Positions 1 through 9,039 are shown, counted from the stretch's first letter. The stretch is 49,394 bases of DNA from Candidatus Obscuribacterales bacterium (GCA_019745505.1 JAIETE010000124.1:1-49394); one strand, 5' to 3'. Numbers and translations are program-made. The notes: generated by a model from the sequence alone, not told the origin.

Positions 1-166
1 CGTAATGATTGCCTCTGTTCCAGCGATTGCAGTTGTTTTTACGGTTCCAGCTTCTGTGGTTCCAGCTTCCGTGGTTTCGCCAACCATCGTGATCCCTCGC
101 CTCCGCAGCTTGTCCGGCCAATGCGAAAATCATGACAGCAGCGAGAAAGATTGATGCAAATTTCAT
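1..166 (-). CDS. Small secreted Trp/Asn/His-rich protein (cut by window edge)
   Basis: The reverse strand reads an ATG at 166-164 followed by 55 open codons that run off the left edge. The first 23 residues form a clear signal peptide (MKFASIFLAAVMIFALAG, ending AEA), so the product is exported. The visible mature part is rich in Trp, Asn, His and Arg, with a repeated S/N-W-N-H/R pattern (GSWNHRSWNRKNN). A GAGGAA stretch lies about 8 bases before the start and serves as ribosome-binding site. I do not recognise a family. The C-terminus is outside the window. Confidence 0.7.
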   Translation of the reverse strand, partial: MKFASIFLAAVMIFALAGQAAEARDHDGWRNHGSWNHRSWNRKNNCNRWNRGNHY

Positions 167-498
167 CGTCTGATTCCTCACAGTCATTGTGTCCGCACAT
201 ACAGACCAATACTTGGCTTCGTGGTTCCCAAATCTCCTGCGCGGATGAATTTTCGTTGCCTGGAATGTTTCTAACGCGTGATGGTTGAGCGGTTTGTAAG
301 CACTTTTTGCTCTGTTGATTTGTGGTCGTGTTTTCCATTTGTCTGTCGACTCTATATATTGATTGACTTCGTGCCATTCTTTTTCACTCGGAGTGCATCG
401 TTTATTGCTCAGACTTTTTTGAGCGACGGATAATTATTGCTTTGCGCGTAAAAGTGCTCGCCACTGGTAGTGGTGGCACAAATTTTGCTCGTGGATGC

Positions 499-544
499 TT
501 GACGTATCGTCGGGAACATAGGTTAATGCCTGTATGTCTACAGG
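499..544 (+). promoter_or_regulatory. Candidate promoter and inverted repeat before the glycine-zipper gene
   Basis: TTGACG at 499-504 and TTAATG at 523-528 are separated by 18 bases, a weak sigma70-like pair. Just after them, CCTGTA and TACAGG (529-544) form a perfect inverted repeat with a 4-base centre, near the expected transcript start. This could be an operator. The rest of the 167-589 gap shows nothing I can name. Confidence 0.3.
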
Positions 545-589
545 TCTTATTGTGTTTCAAATAGCGTTAGGGGATTGAGGGAGGTTGTC

Positions 590-1078
590 ATGAATAAATT
601 GGTGTCGCAAAAGAAGGCACTTTCTGTGGTGGCATTAGCCGGCATAGTATTTGCAGTCGTTCCTGTGACTCCTGCGCTGGCTGATACGACTTTGCAAGGC
701 AGTACTTCAAAGAGCAAGTATCAACAAACCACAGGACTGAAGGGTTATTTTCAGCGCCATCCCAAAGTTAAGAGTGCGACTGTCGGCGCTGGTGTAGGAG
801 CCGGCGTGGGTGCAGTGACTGGGCTCATCTCCGGCAAAGGAACGATGAGAGGTGCGGCGATCGGAGCCGGCACCGGGGTTGGTGTCGGACTGGTCAGAAG
901 CAGCAAAACATTGGATAGCCATCCGGTCGTGAAAGATACGGCAACCGGTACATTGCTCGGGGCCGGTTTGGGATTGGCTGCCAGCAGAGGACATGGCAAA
1001 GGCAAGAAAATTGCCGCTGCCACCGCTGTTGGTGCTGCACTCGGGTTGGGCACCGGATTGTTGAAAGACAAATTCTAG
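590..1078 (+). CDS. Exported glycine-zipper protein
   Basis: This encodes 162 residues starting at ATG 590, chosen over an upstream TTG because GGGAGG lies 5-10 bases before it. Residues 1-32 are a signal peptide ending ALA. The mature part has several glycine-zipper segments (GAGVGAGVGAVTGLISG, then GAAIGAGTGVGVGLV, GTLLGAGLGLAAS and AVGAALGLGTGLL), separated by short basic linkers. Glycine zippers pack helices in membranes and occur in outer-membrane or envelope-associated proteins. The spacing suggests four hydrophobic hairpin-like units. It ends 3 bases from the convergent LysM gene. The exact role is unknown. Confidence 0.8.
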   Translation: MNKLVSQKKALSVVALAGIVFAVVPVTPALADTTLQGSTSKSKYQQTTGLKGYFQRHPKVKSATVGAGVGAGVGAVTGLISGKGTMRGAAIGAGTGVGVGLVRSSKTLDSHPVVKDTATGTLLGAGLGLAASRGHGKGKKIAAATAVGAALGLGTGLLKDKF

Positions 1079-1081
1079 AAA

Positions 1082-2914
1082 CTATTCAGTCAATTTCAGA
1101 TCTTTGAGAGAACCCATGCTCTGGCTGGCTTTGAGACCTTGCTCAGCGCCTCCCTGGGGCGTTTGGGCGAGCTGTTGCGGCACTTGCTGAGACGAGGCCT
1201 CAACCGCTTGCGGAGGTTGAGCGGAGGCTGGTTTGGCGTGAGCCATCTTGTCTGCAGCCGGCTGGCTGTGATGCTCCGGACTGTTGTGGTGTGCCGTGGT
1301 GTGATGGTTGTTTGTGTGATGTGCGGGACTGTGATGAGCTGTCGTGTGGTGTCCCGATGCATGATGGGCGGTCGGATGCGCGGCATGTGCCCCGGAGGCA
1401 TCAGCCAGCGTTGCATGGTGTTCGCCGCCAGGCATGCTCAGCTTTTGGCCCGGGTGAATCAAGCTGGGATTTTCTCCGATAACACTTGTGTTGCGGTCAT
1501 ATAAATGATGCCAATTTTGTCCGCCACCAAGATGATCTTTGGAAATATTCCATAGATTGTCGCCCGGTTTGACTGTGTAATCGGCACTTGCCGTCATATG
1601 GCTGCTATCGCCGAGATTGAGTTGGTCGCCCGGGTGGATGAGATTTGGATTTGAACCGACGACATCCTGGTTCATCTTATAAATGTCAGGCCATTTAGTG
1701 CCATCGCCCATGTGAGTCTTTGCAATGTCCCACAGATTGTCTCCGGGCTTGACTGTGTAGGGAGTGGCTTCGGCAGGTCCTTGAGCGACTTGCTGTCCGG
1801 CAGCTGCGTCACCTTGTTGCTGGAGAAGAGGCTGTTGCTCGACTGCTTGTGGTTGTACCGTGGTTTCGGTGCGCGGCAAGTCCATCTGTTGCCCGGCAGT
1901 CTGCTGTGTCTGCATAGCCGGTTGCTGTTGTGGCATCTGAGCTTGCGGAATACTCTGAGCTCCCTGCATACCTCCGAGCTGAGGTCTAAACGCCCCGCCG
2001 CCGTTGTCGAAAGCAATTTGCTGACCCTGGACGAAACTATCGCCTCCTCCAATCATCTCGTGTGGGTTGCCGATTCTGGGATCCATCGTTTGATAGCCGG
2101 GCTGACCGAAATCAGCGTGGCCTCCAACGTTGAGGTCGGCCTGCGGGATGTCCCCGAAATCGGGGAATTGGGACATTGCATTATTGCTCGAAGAAGCAAG
2201 AGTGTCGAAACCGGTGAACTGCCCTGACATTTGCCCGGCCATGTTCGTTCCCATCGTGTTCAGGCCCATGGTCCCGAAGTGCTGACCAAGCGTGGCGAAG
2301 ATAGGTGCATTGGAGGGAAGCATGGATAAGCTCATCGGCATGTGCTCACCGATTTTGCCTAGCGACGATGCCAGTCCCGCATTCGCATGGTTCAACCAGT
2401 CGGCGAAGTTGAAGGCGCCTATGAAGTCCTGCAAGGGCATGAAGAGCGCGCCGAGGGCTTCGAAGAATGAATTCAACAAACCAATGTGTCCGGGCATTCG
2501 CATGATCAGCTGGATAATCGGCGAAATCGGCTCGGCGCCCGGAGTGAGGGCGGCGATGGCGGCGTCTGCACCGGGTGCGAGGGCGGCAGCTTCAGCTCCT
2601 GTCGGAACTATGTTCAGCTGTGCCATTGGCGCGGCGTCGAAAGACAGGCTCTGTGCTCCATTGAAAGCGAGCTCACTGCCTGCATTGAAATTTATTGCTT
2701 GGTTGGAGAAATTCAGGGATTCGCCGCCGAATGTTTGCAAATCAGGCAATCCGGCATTACCGCTCGGTGCGAAAAACTGATGGGCCGCCCGCACATCGAG
2801 CGGTTGAGAGAGGCTTTGATTGACGGTCTGGAAAACTTCGCGGCCAGAAAACTGTCCGGCTTTCATGCCTTCGCTAAGTCCGTCTCCAAAATTTGGAATA
2901 TCAGGTGTAGCCAC
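1082..2914 (-). CDS. Two-LysM protein with Ala/Gln-rich body and His-rich tail
   Basis: About 610 residues. Two LysM domains lie near residues 385-430 and 444-492. Both open with YTVKPGDNLW and end with the N-L/S-I-H-P-G-Q/D motif, typical of peptidoglycan-binding modules. The part before them is low-complexity (Phe/Ala/Gly, then Gln/Pro). A strongly His-rich linker (HHTTAHHSPAHHTNNHH) and a Gln/Pro-rich end follow. No signal peptide is evident, so how it reaches the wall is unclear. The start is uncertain: I prefer GTG 2914 because the following MATPDIPNF reads as a natural N-terminus. The frame stays open to a TTG at 2962 without a ribosome-binding site. Confidence 0.85.
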   Translation of the reverse strand: MATPDIPNFGDGLSEGMKAGQFSGREVFQTVNQSLSQPLDVRAAHQFFAPSGNAGLPDLQTFGGESLNFSNQAINFNAGSELAFNGAQSLSFDAAPMAQLNIVPTGAEAAALAPGADAAIAALTPGAEPISPIIQLIMRMPGHIGLLNSFFEALGALFMPLQDFIGAFNFADWLNHANAGLASSLGKIGEHMPMSLSMLPSNAPIFATLGQHFGTMGLNTMGTNMAGQMSGQFTGFDTLASSSNNAMSQFPDFGDIPQADLNVGGHADFGQPGYQTMDPRIGNPHEMIGGGDSFVQGQQIAFDNGGGAFRPQLGGMQGAQSIPQAQMPQQQPAMQTQQTAGQQMDLPRTETTVQPQAVEQQPLLQQQGDAAAGQQVAQGPAEATPYTVKPGDNLWDIAKTHMGDGTKWPDIYKMNQDVVGSNPNLIHPGDQLNLGDSSHMTASADYTVKPGDNLWNISKDHLGGGQNWHHLYDRNTSVIGENPSLIHPGQKLSMPGGEHHATLADASGAHAAHPTAHHASGHHTTAHHSPAHHTNNHHTTAHHNSPEHHSQPAADKMAHAKPASAQPPQAVEASSQQVPQQLAQTPQGGAEQGLKASQSMGSLKDLKLTE

Positions 2915-3114
2915 TAGTAAATATTTCTCTGCCCAGCCTAATATTTGTACTTTAGGTACCAATGGATGTCAAGTTAACAATTTTGAGCACTGGCGAGGGT
3001 TAGCGGGCACAAACGTGGCAATTTTTTAGTGTTTTCCGGAATGATTTAGGGGGTATCCCTGGGGGGCGCTATTTTTGGGGGGCGGCAAGCTGGCGAGAGT
3101 TTCTACCTTCTCAG

Positions 3115-4593
3115 TTAAGTAGCCACTTTATTGGACAGTGATTTGCTTAAGATTTTAGCTAGAAAACCGGCCGCTTCGATCTCCCACTGCTGCCATGGCG
3201 CCGATACGCCCTTGACGGTTTCTTTCCAGAGCTCAAATGAGGTGCGCGGATAGAGTCTTTCTCCATAGGGACTGTCCGTGGATGGTTTAAACGGATCTCC
3301 CGCCCAGTGGACGGTCTTGGACATCTCTGGTCTCAGCCAAATTAACCAGGACTTGTTATGACTGGGAACTTTTGCCGCCAGTAGTCCGCAGGCATAAGCT
3401 CCAATGTCGTGACCGTATCGAGAAGGAAGATCGTCGCACGCGAAGACCTCTTCATTCGGTCCGCATTCGAGCCATTCAATCAGCGAATGCAAAGTCGGAT
3501 TGTCAGGTGTGGCATTCTTTCTGAGTATCGTTCCGTCTGAGATGAATACGTTTCCTGTGCTGTGAATCAGTTCATCGAGTGTGGGGTGTTTTTGAATCAG
3601 TGATTTCAGGTCATGTGAATCAAGCAAGTTGGCAGCGATATCCTGAATCGTCGATAGGTATTTCAATTTGATTTCGCTTTCAGCCAGTTTATGCAGATCG
3701 GAAAGTCGATTGGAGCACAACTGCGAGAGAGTTTGATAAAGACCGAATTCCTGCAAAGTGAAATTGCGTGCTGATTCATGGTGGCAGGCGATCAATCCCC
3801 AGAACCTGCCTTTCTCGAAAAGAGAGATGGACATTGATGCGCGGACTTTCATGTTGCGCAAATATTGCAGGTGAATGGGAGAGACGCTGCGTACAAATGA
3901 GAAACTCAAATCGAGTGGTGCCAGTTCTGGCTCTTCGACAATAGGAGACTGAGCACCTTCAACGTCGGAGATTACTCGAACACGATTTCTTATATAAAGT
4001 TCGCGTGCTTGTTTCGGAATATCGGTGTGAGGAAAGTGCAGGCCTTTGTACGAAGGAATGCTCTCCTTGCGGGATTCGGCAATGACCGCTCCGTTCCAGT
4101 TGCGATCGAATTTATAAACTTTGACTCGATCAAACTTTGAAATATCACGCACAAAATCGGCAATCATTTGAGCAAGTTGTTGCTCAGAAGTCGTAGAGGA
4201 GAGCTTCACTCCAAGGTTTGAGACCGCACCGGCATAATCTGCTCTGTTGGATGATTGAGCCAGTAAATCCAGATATTGTTCGTCGGAGCCTGAATGCCAC
4301 AGTGCATCTACTTTTTTGCCTGACTTCAATGTAAGAACAATGCTCGGGCGAAGAAGCTCAGAACTCGACCGATCGAAGAGTTTTAATTCTTCGCTGTCGA
4401 GAAAACAGGAAACGTTTTTTCCAATCAGGTTTTTTGCATCTACATCCAGAAGTTCGCGAATGTTTTCGCTTGCACGGGTGATATGACCATCTTTACGATA
4501 AGCGACTAAGGCTCCGAAATTTTGAACTGACCCCGGTATATGAATCTGTTCTTGATCGCAATTTGTTATGTCGACTTCTGGTTTCTTAGTCAA
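3115..4593 (-). CDS. Bacteriophytochrome photosensory core (PAS-GAF-PHY) without output domain
   Basis: 492 residues that match only the light-sensing half of a bacteriophytochrome. The PAS domain (about 1-115) has the biliverdin-attachment Cys12 in the motif TNCDQEQIHIPG. The GAF domain (about 125-300) has FPHTDIP with Asp191, SPIHLQYLRNM with His241, and a WGLIACHH end. The PHY domain (about 305-490) carries the tongue motif PRTSF and a WAGDP motif. Family members normally continue into a histidine kinase. Here the protein stops right after the last PHY helix, and no kinase remnant is seen downstream. The start is TTG 4593, preceded by GAGGGA at a 6-base distance. It may signal through a partner protein. 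Confidence 0.93.
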   Translation of the reverse strand: MTKKPEVDITNCDQEQIHIPGSVQNFGALVAYRKDGHITRASENIRELLDVDAKNLIGKNVSCFLDSEELKLFDRSSSELLRPSIVLTLKSGKKVDALWHSGSDEQYLDLLAQSSNRADYAGAVSNLGVKLSSTTSEQQLAQMIADFVRDISKFDRVKVYKFDRNWNGAVIAESRKESIPSYKGLHFPHTDIPKQARELYIRNRVRVISDVEGAQSPIVEEPELAPLDLSFSFVRSVSPIHLQYLRNMKVRASMSISLFEKGRFWGLIACHHESARNFTLQEFGLYQTLSQLCSNRLSDLHKLAESEIKLKYLSTIQDIAANLLDSHDLKSLIQKHPTLDELIHSTGNVFISDGTILRKNATPDNPTLHSLIEWLECGPNEEVFACDDLPSRYGHDIGAYACGLLAAKVPSHNKSWLIWLRPEMSKTVHWAGDPFKPSTDSPYGERLYPRTSFELWKETVKGVSAPWQQWEIEAAGFLAKILSKSLSNKVAT

Positions 4594-4669
4594 TGGGATT
4601 CCCTCAGTTTAAAGTGAGGAGCTGATTTTACAGCACTCAGGTCTGAGACAAAGTTGACTATGCCAAAAG

Positions 4670-4697
4670 TTCCTTAAGCCTCCAGTTGCTCAAGGAA
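4670..4697. terminator. Possible terminator hairpin
   Basis: TTCCTTAAGC and GCTCAAGGAA can pair over 10 positions with one mismatch around an 8-base loop. The plus-strand side is followed by a T-rich stretch. On the minus strand the tail is only a short T run. It lies between the stop of the reverse-strand metallo-hydrolase gene and the phytochrome start, so it may end the former transcript. Confidence 0.35.
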
Positions 4698-4799
4698 TTT
4701 CATTTTTCCCCGTACCATGGGGCCTGAAAGAAGTTTCGCTGCGATTCTTCTCTAAGATGGCGTGCTTGGCTGTGTTAAAGGTTTGAAAAAATCAAATCT

Positions 4800-5903
4800 T
4801 TACGCTTTAACCGTGTCGCGAACGACCGGCAAACCTGCTTGATTCCAGGCTGTCATTCCGCCGGACAAAACGATTACTTTGTTGAATCCTGCTTCAGACA
4901 TGAGTTGTGCTGCGGTTTTTGCGCGGCCGCCCATCTTGCAAATCGAAACTATCTCATCGTTCTTGTGCGCTTCGATTTCATCAAGGCGATGGGCAATTTC
5001 TTTGACCGAGATATGCTTGATGCCGGGAAGATGTCCCAATTCTGCGTAAAGCTCAGGAGTCTCACGCACGTCGAGCAAAAATGGTTTCCAGCCGGAGTCC
5101 ATTTTGGTTTTCATTTCTTGCGCGTCGATGTAATGAATGTCTTGACGGGAGGCGCAATCACTGAGTGTCCCCATGACTTCGCATGCCGACACACCTTGGG
5201 GAATTTCAACAGAATTAGGATCGCGTGTGCAATCAACGTTGGCTTTCAGAACGAGTTTCATCCATTCTGCAGGTCCCAGATTTAATTCCTGCAAGAACTG
5301 GACATAAGCATCTTTTGTTTTCGGTCTGAAGAAGGGGTTTCGTTGTTTTTGCTCACCCAGTGTGGAGGGGCGCCTGCCTCGATACTCGTGTCCGGGGAAA
5401 ACTATCAAATTGTCCGGCATCTTCGAAAGTTTCATCAAGCTCTCGAAATGTTCGGCCGGATCGCCGCCAGGCAGATCGGTTCTTCCGGCTCCGCCGTCAT
5501 CAAGGAAGAGGGTATCGCCGGTTATCAACTTATCGTCGACCAAAATGCAAAGAGAGTCCGACGTGTGACCGGGGGTATGGATAAACTTTAGTTTGACTTC
5601 TCCCAATGAGAGCTCCGAGCCATCTTCCACTCTGTCCGAAACATCTTTCGGTTTTGCACTGGAGTGCATGATGTAGTGGCAGCCGGTCAAATCCATGAGC
5701 TTTGGCCCGCCGGAGAGGTGGTCGGCGTGGGCATGCGTATCAATGACGCCGGTGAGTTTTAACCCGCGCTGCTTAAGCAACTCTACATAGCGCTCAGCTT
5801 CTTTGAGAGACGGATCAACAATCCAGGCTTGCTTTTCGGATGCCGACCCGATCAGGTAAGTCATGCAACCCAGCTGCGTAAGTGGTTCGAAGATAAGATC
5901 CAC
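4800..5903 (-). CDS. Metallo-beta-lactamase fold / rhodanese fusion, persulfide dioxygenase-like
   Basis: 367 residues from GTG 5903. This start is fixed by AAGGAG seven bases upstream; the frame extends to a TTG at 5927 with no ribosome-binding site. The N-terminal metallo-hydrolase domain has the metal motif THAHADH (about residues 56-62), then HTPGHT, GDTLF and FPGHEY, as in ETHE1-type persulfide dioxygenases and glyoxalase II relatives. The C-terminal rhodanese domain has Cys in SICKMGGRAKT (about residue 324). Such fusions are known to oxidise glutathione persulfide and handle the sulfane sulfur. The product should be cytoplasmic. I am sure of the two domains and less sure of the substrate. 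Confidence 0.92.
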   Translation of the reverse strand: MDLIFEPLTQLGCMTYLIGSASEKQAWIVDPSLKEAERYVELLKQRGLKLTGVIDTHAHADHLSGGPKLMDLTGCHYIMHSSAKPKDVSDRVEDGSELSLGEVKLKFIHTPGHTSDSLCILVDDKLITGDTLFLDDGGAGRTDLPGGDPAEHFESLMKLSKMPDNLIVFPGHEYRGRRPSTLGEQKQRNPFFRPKTKDAYVQFLQELNLGPAEWMKLVLKANVDCTRDPNSVEIPQGVSACEVMGTLSDCASRQDIHYIDAQEMKTKMDSGWKPFLLDVRETPELYAELGHLPGIKHISVKEIAHRLDEIEAHKNDEIVSICKMGGRAKTAAQLMSEAGFNKVIVLSGGMTAWNQAGLPVVRDTVKA

Positions 5904-6179
5904 TGTCTTGCTCCTTATTGGTTTCAATGAACATTATTCAACAAAAGTTCTCTTTAATTGTGAGTTTTAGTTGATGAATAGGCGTTTTGGCTAAAACCCC
6001 GACAAAGTTTCAGGCTTTTCCCTGGGATCCTTTCAGCGGCTTTCATATTACGTCGGAGCCCGCTTCTCAGTAACTTGTTAGAAGGTGCTACAGCGTCGGC
6101 GCGTTTTTCCAATGTGCCCAGCTGGGGTTGCGGTAAGCGTTTCAGGGCGTAAAAACGCCGGTCTAGCAGGAACGGAAAT

Positions 6180-7889
6180 ATGAAAACATTCAACTTTGCC
6201 AACACTGACAGAGGGGAGTTGGAGCCGTCGGTAGCCGGCGCGCTGTCGCTGGTTCCCGGGCTGGGCCAGTTTTACAACGGTGATCGGCTCAAAGGATGGT
6301 TATTCCTGGAGGTCGGCGCCATTAACTTTGTCATTCTTTTGAGTATTTTGTGCGCCGATTCCATCAGCAATGGCATCGTTCAATTTGCCGGCGCACACCA
6401 TTTCACGGCGAACATTTCTCTGGTCAAGCAGCTTGGCAGTTTCAAGCTCGGACATCCAGGTGCCACGCTACTTTTTGCTCTCTGTCTAGCATTCATCGCA
6501 TTCTCCGTGCGTGACGCATATGACAGAGCATTGAATCTGAAAAATCGTGAAATCTATCAGGGGCATTTTCTAGAGCTGTCAGAGGCCACGAGCGGCTCCT
6601 ATTTGGCGCATTTTGCATTGATGGGAGCGCTTCTTCTCTTGTCTGTTTTCTTGCTTATTCCATCTCCAACTCGCACTCAGGTTACTGAAATCGAGTTTGT
6701 TTCGCAGCCGCAAAAGGAGCAAGTTAAGCCTGAGCGAGTCAATCGAGTCGATCTGCACAATAACAAGGCGGAAGGAATGCACAAGCCGCAGATTCCGGTG
6801 CGCCCCAATCAAGCGCACGCAACGCCTTCAAAGCCTGCCGCATCGCAGTCGCAACAGCCGCAGGCGCAGGCGGCTAAACCACAGCCCAAGCCGGAGATGA
6901 GAGCCCAGCAGCAGGAGGCGCCGAAGCCGCAGCCGATCAAAACTGAGGAGGCGCCTAAACCTCTCTCGCCTGTCACTTCGCCACTGCCGGCGGTGCACCC
7001 ACCGGCGCCGGCTCCATTCATGCCGTCGCGCCCTATGCCTGCCGCTCCGGCGCCGCCTGCGCCGATGCCTGCAAAAACAATGGCTGCCGCCAATGTCATG
7101 CATCCGAATTCGGTGCCGGTTCCAACAAATACTTCCATCGGCTCGCCTGCCGCGACACCGCTGTTGGCTTTTAACAAAACTGCTTTAGCCAGTGCTCAAT
7201 TGCCTTCCATTGCAACAGCGCCGATTGGCGGGGGAGGATTCGTCAGACCTTCGAGTCAGGGATGGATGAGCGGAAAGTCGCCTAACGCCTTGAAAACAGG
7301 TGGAGGTCCTTCTGCTCCAGCCGTTGACACGAGCAGTTTTGCAGGGACCGGTGACGAACGCAATAAGCCTACTCTAGCGGACACCTCATCCAATCGGACG
7401 TCTTTTGGTCGAGGACGTTCGCTTGGGGATGCTCCTAAGCCGATCGCGGCGAAAGCAGGCCCGGCCCCCGGTGACATGCTGGTGGTTTCTCCCAAAATAA
7501 CCAGTCCGATTGGCGATGTCGGTGGAAGGGGAAATCCGGATCCCACCGCAAAAGGAAAAGAAGACCCACGCGTGGCGACCCGTGAGACGGTGGAGCCGGA
7601 TTTTAAAGAGTATATGGCAGCGCTGCAGCGCCGCATTCGCAGAGCTTGGACGCCTCCAAGGCAGCCCAATTCCAAGAGCACCATTGCAGTGTTTACGATT
7701 GGAACGAACGGCGAGCTTATTAGCTTGCGCTTGCAGCGTTCGTCCGGTGATAGTTCCATGGACCAAGCGGCTTTGCAGTCCATAAGGAATTCTGCTCCTT
7801 TCGCACATCTTCCGCAGTACTCACCGGATTCAATCGATGTGCAATTTACGTTTGACTACAACGTATTTGGAGGCGGCCGGCAATTTTGA
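6180..7889 (+). CDS. Multi-pass membrane protein with C-terminal TonB domain
   Basis: 569 residues. The N-terminal region has the PGLGQFYNGDRLKGW motif seen in small TM2-like membrane proteins, and hydrophobic segments at about 40-58, 95-110 and 142-160. A long Pro/Ala/Gln-rich linker (about 165-320) would span the periplasm. The last 95 residues match TonB C-terminal domains: YMAALQRRIRRAW, then FTIGTNGELISLRLQRSSGDSSMD and a final FTFDYN strand. TonB proteins couple inner-membrane energy to outer-membrane transporters. The usual single N-terminal helix is replaced here by three, and no ExbB/ExbD genes are nearby. A GGAACGGAAAT stretch precedes the ATG. Confidence 0.88.
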   Translation: MKTFNFANTDRGELEPSVAGALSLVPGLGQFYNGDRLKGWLFLEVGAINFVILLSILCADSISNGIVQFAGAHHFTANISLVKQLGSFKLGHPGATLLFALCLAFIAFSVRDAYDRALNLKNREIYQGHFLELSEATSGSYLAHFALMGALLLLSVFLLIPSPTRTQVTEIEFVSQPQKEQVKPERVNRVDLHNNKAEGMHKPQIPVRPNQAHATPSKPAASQSQQPQAQAAKPQPKPEMRAQQQEAPKPQPIKTEEAPKPLSPVTSPLPAVHPPAPAPFMPSRPMPAAPAPPAPMPAKTMAAANVMHPNSVPVPTNTSIGSPAATPLLAFNKTALASAQLPSIATAPIGGGGFVRPSSQGWMSGKSPNALKTGGGPSAPAVDTSSFAGTGDERNKPTLADTSSNRTSFGRGRSLGDAPKPIAAKAGPAPGDMLVVSPKITSPIGDVGGRGNPDPTAKGKEDPRVATRETVEPDFKEYMAALQRRIRRAWTPPRQPNSKSTIAVFTIGTNGELISLRLQRSSGDSSMDQAALQSIRNSAPFAHLPQYSPDSIDVQFTFDYNVFGGGRQF

Positions 7890-8322
7890 GAGCTGACAAA
7901 ATAATTGATTGAGCTTGCCTTATTTGCCGCAGAAAAGCGCGTTCGTAGTGAGATAATCTAAGGGTTTTGCACTTAGGGATTGACTGCGAATCGCTTTTCT
8001 TCACCGTTGCTGTTTACTCCCAGAAATCCCAGATTGAAGGCACCAGGCTTGAGTATGCGCAGCTCGTTATCCACAACAGCTCCTTTGTGAGAAGCAAAAT
8101 AATCTGAAATTATCGGAGATTGGCTTATTGTGGTGTTTGCGTTGCATATTCTCGAGCGCGCAGAGAGTCCGACTGCATCACTTATGGGGTCACGACTGAA
8201 GTAGGCGAGCGCTCGCGGCAATGAGAGTCTTTGGGAATCACAGATCCGCCTTCGCTAGAAATGCATTTAGAGCTTTTCTCTGAAACTACGTGCATCACTC
8301 GTCTTAAAAGTGCGTTAATCAC
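7890..8322. other. Intergenic region between convergent genes
   Basis: 433 bases without a gene I can support. A reverse-strand frame at 7973-8221 stays open for 82 codons, but has a TTG start, no ribosome-binding site and no recognisable motif. No clear terminator hairpin was found. Confidence 0.4.
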
Positions 8323-8976
8323 CTATTCGAGTATTTCTCCACTTCGAATTGAGTAATAAAAATATCGGTCATAGCCTGGTTGGGTTGATACTACATGTAG
8401 TATCAACGCCGATGCATCTCCTGTAGTGACCTTGGCTTTGTAAAAACGCGAAGAGGACAGATCTGATTCGATTGTGTAGCACAACTCGTGCGGTACCATC
8501 AGTACCACCGGTATCGCCTGCAGGTGGTAAATGTCGGGCAAAAGCCTCAAGGCTGCATTGACCAACGCTCGTGTCTGTTGCTGAGCATCGGGGCTTGATT
8601 CAATCTTGATTATTCCGTGCGAATCCTCTTTGAGATTCAGCTTTTCGTATCGACGCAGTCCGAAGGGCGCTCCGTTGTGATACCAAAAGGTCTCGTATGG
8701 GCGTTTTTCCTTCCAGTTTCCGTCCAGTTCGTTGCGTACCTGAGAATTGACTTTTACGCACAAGACCGGTGATAGCGGCGAGCGATTGAACTTGAGGTAT
8801 TCTTTGAACTCTTTTGCCTGCAGGGTTAGTTTCCAGTCGGCACTTTCTTCGTATTTTTCATTGTTGAAGGGGGTAGTTTCGGAGTTGGGCAGCGACGACA
8901 CGGCTGCGGGAACAGCCATCAATGTTGCAGCCGCGCTCAGCAATATTCTTACTGAATTCGCCATTGCCCGTGACAT
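8323..8976 (-). CDS. Secreted protein of unknown function
   Basis: 217 residues beginning with a signal peptide (hydrophobic stretch VRILLSAAATLMAVPAAV, likely cut near residue 28). The mature part is mixed alpha/beta in character, with a central FWYHNGAPFGLRRYEKL segment and a C-terminal YFYYSIRSGEILE. Two Cys (in VLCVKV and HELCYTI) could form a disulfide. I do not recognise a family. GGAGAG lies about 9 bases before the ATG. It is transcribed divergently from the pseudopilin-like gene at 9040, with 63 bases between the two starts. Confidence 0.75.
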   Translation of the reverse strand: MSRAMANSVRILLSAAATLMAVPAAVSSLPNSETTPFNNEKYEESADWKLTLQAKEFKEYLKFNRSPLSPVLCVKVNSQVRNELDGNWKEKRPYETFWYHNGAPFGLRRYEKLNLKEDSHGIIKIESSPDAQQQTRALVNAALRLLPDIYHLQAIPVVLMVPHELCYTIESDLSSSRFYKAKVTTGDASALILHVVSTQPGYDRYFYYSIRSGEILE

Positions 8977-9003
8977 ACTCGAATGCTCTCCTGCGCAGCG
9001 CTG

Positions 9004-9032
9004 CTTATACTACAATTGTAGAGTACTTCCAA
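9004..9032 (-). promoter_or_regulatory. Candidate promoter with palindrome in its spacer
   Basis: Reading the reverse strand, TTGGAA (9032-9027) and TATAAG (9009-9004) are 17 bases apart, a good sigma70-type pair for the gene ending at 8323. The spacer contains CTACAATTGTAG (9010-9021), a perfect 12-base palindrome. A regulator bound there would block this promoter and could also affect the divergent gene. Confidence 0.5.
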
Positions 9033-9039
9033 CTTTGTA

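Noticed and set aside
39-377. Reverse-strand open frame of 112 codons
   Set aside because: It overlaps the signal-peptide gene at 1-166 in another frame, and has no ribosome-binding site and no sensible composition.
529-544. LexA-like box before the glycine-zipper gene
   Set aside because: The repeat is CTGT-N6-ACAG, two bases shorter than the Escherichia coli LexA pattern, and the gene is not repair-related. Kept only as an unnamed inverted repeat.
5954-6205. Reverse-strand open frame of 83 codons
   Set aside because: It overlaps the start of the TonB-domain gene and has no supporting motif or start signal.
7973-8221. Reverse-strand open frame of 82 codons in the gap after the TonB-domain gene
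   Set aside because: TTG start without ribosome-binding site, no family resemblance. It could be a decayed gene, but that cannot be supported.
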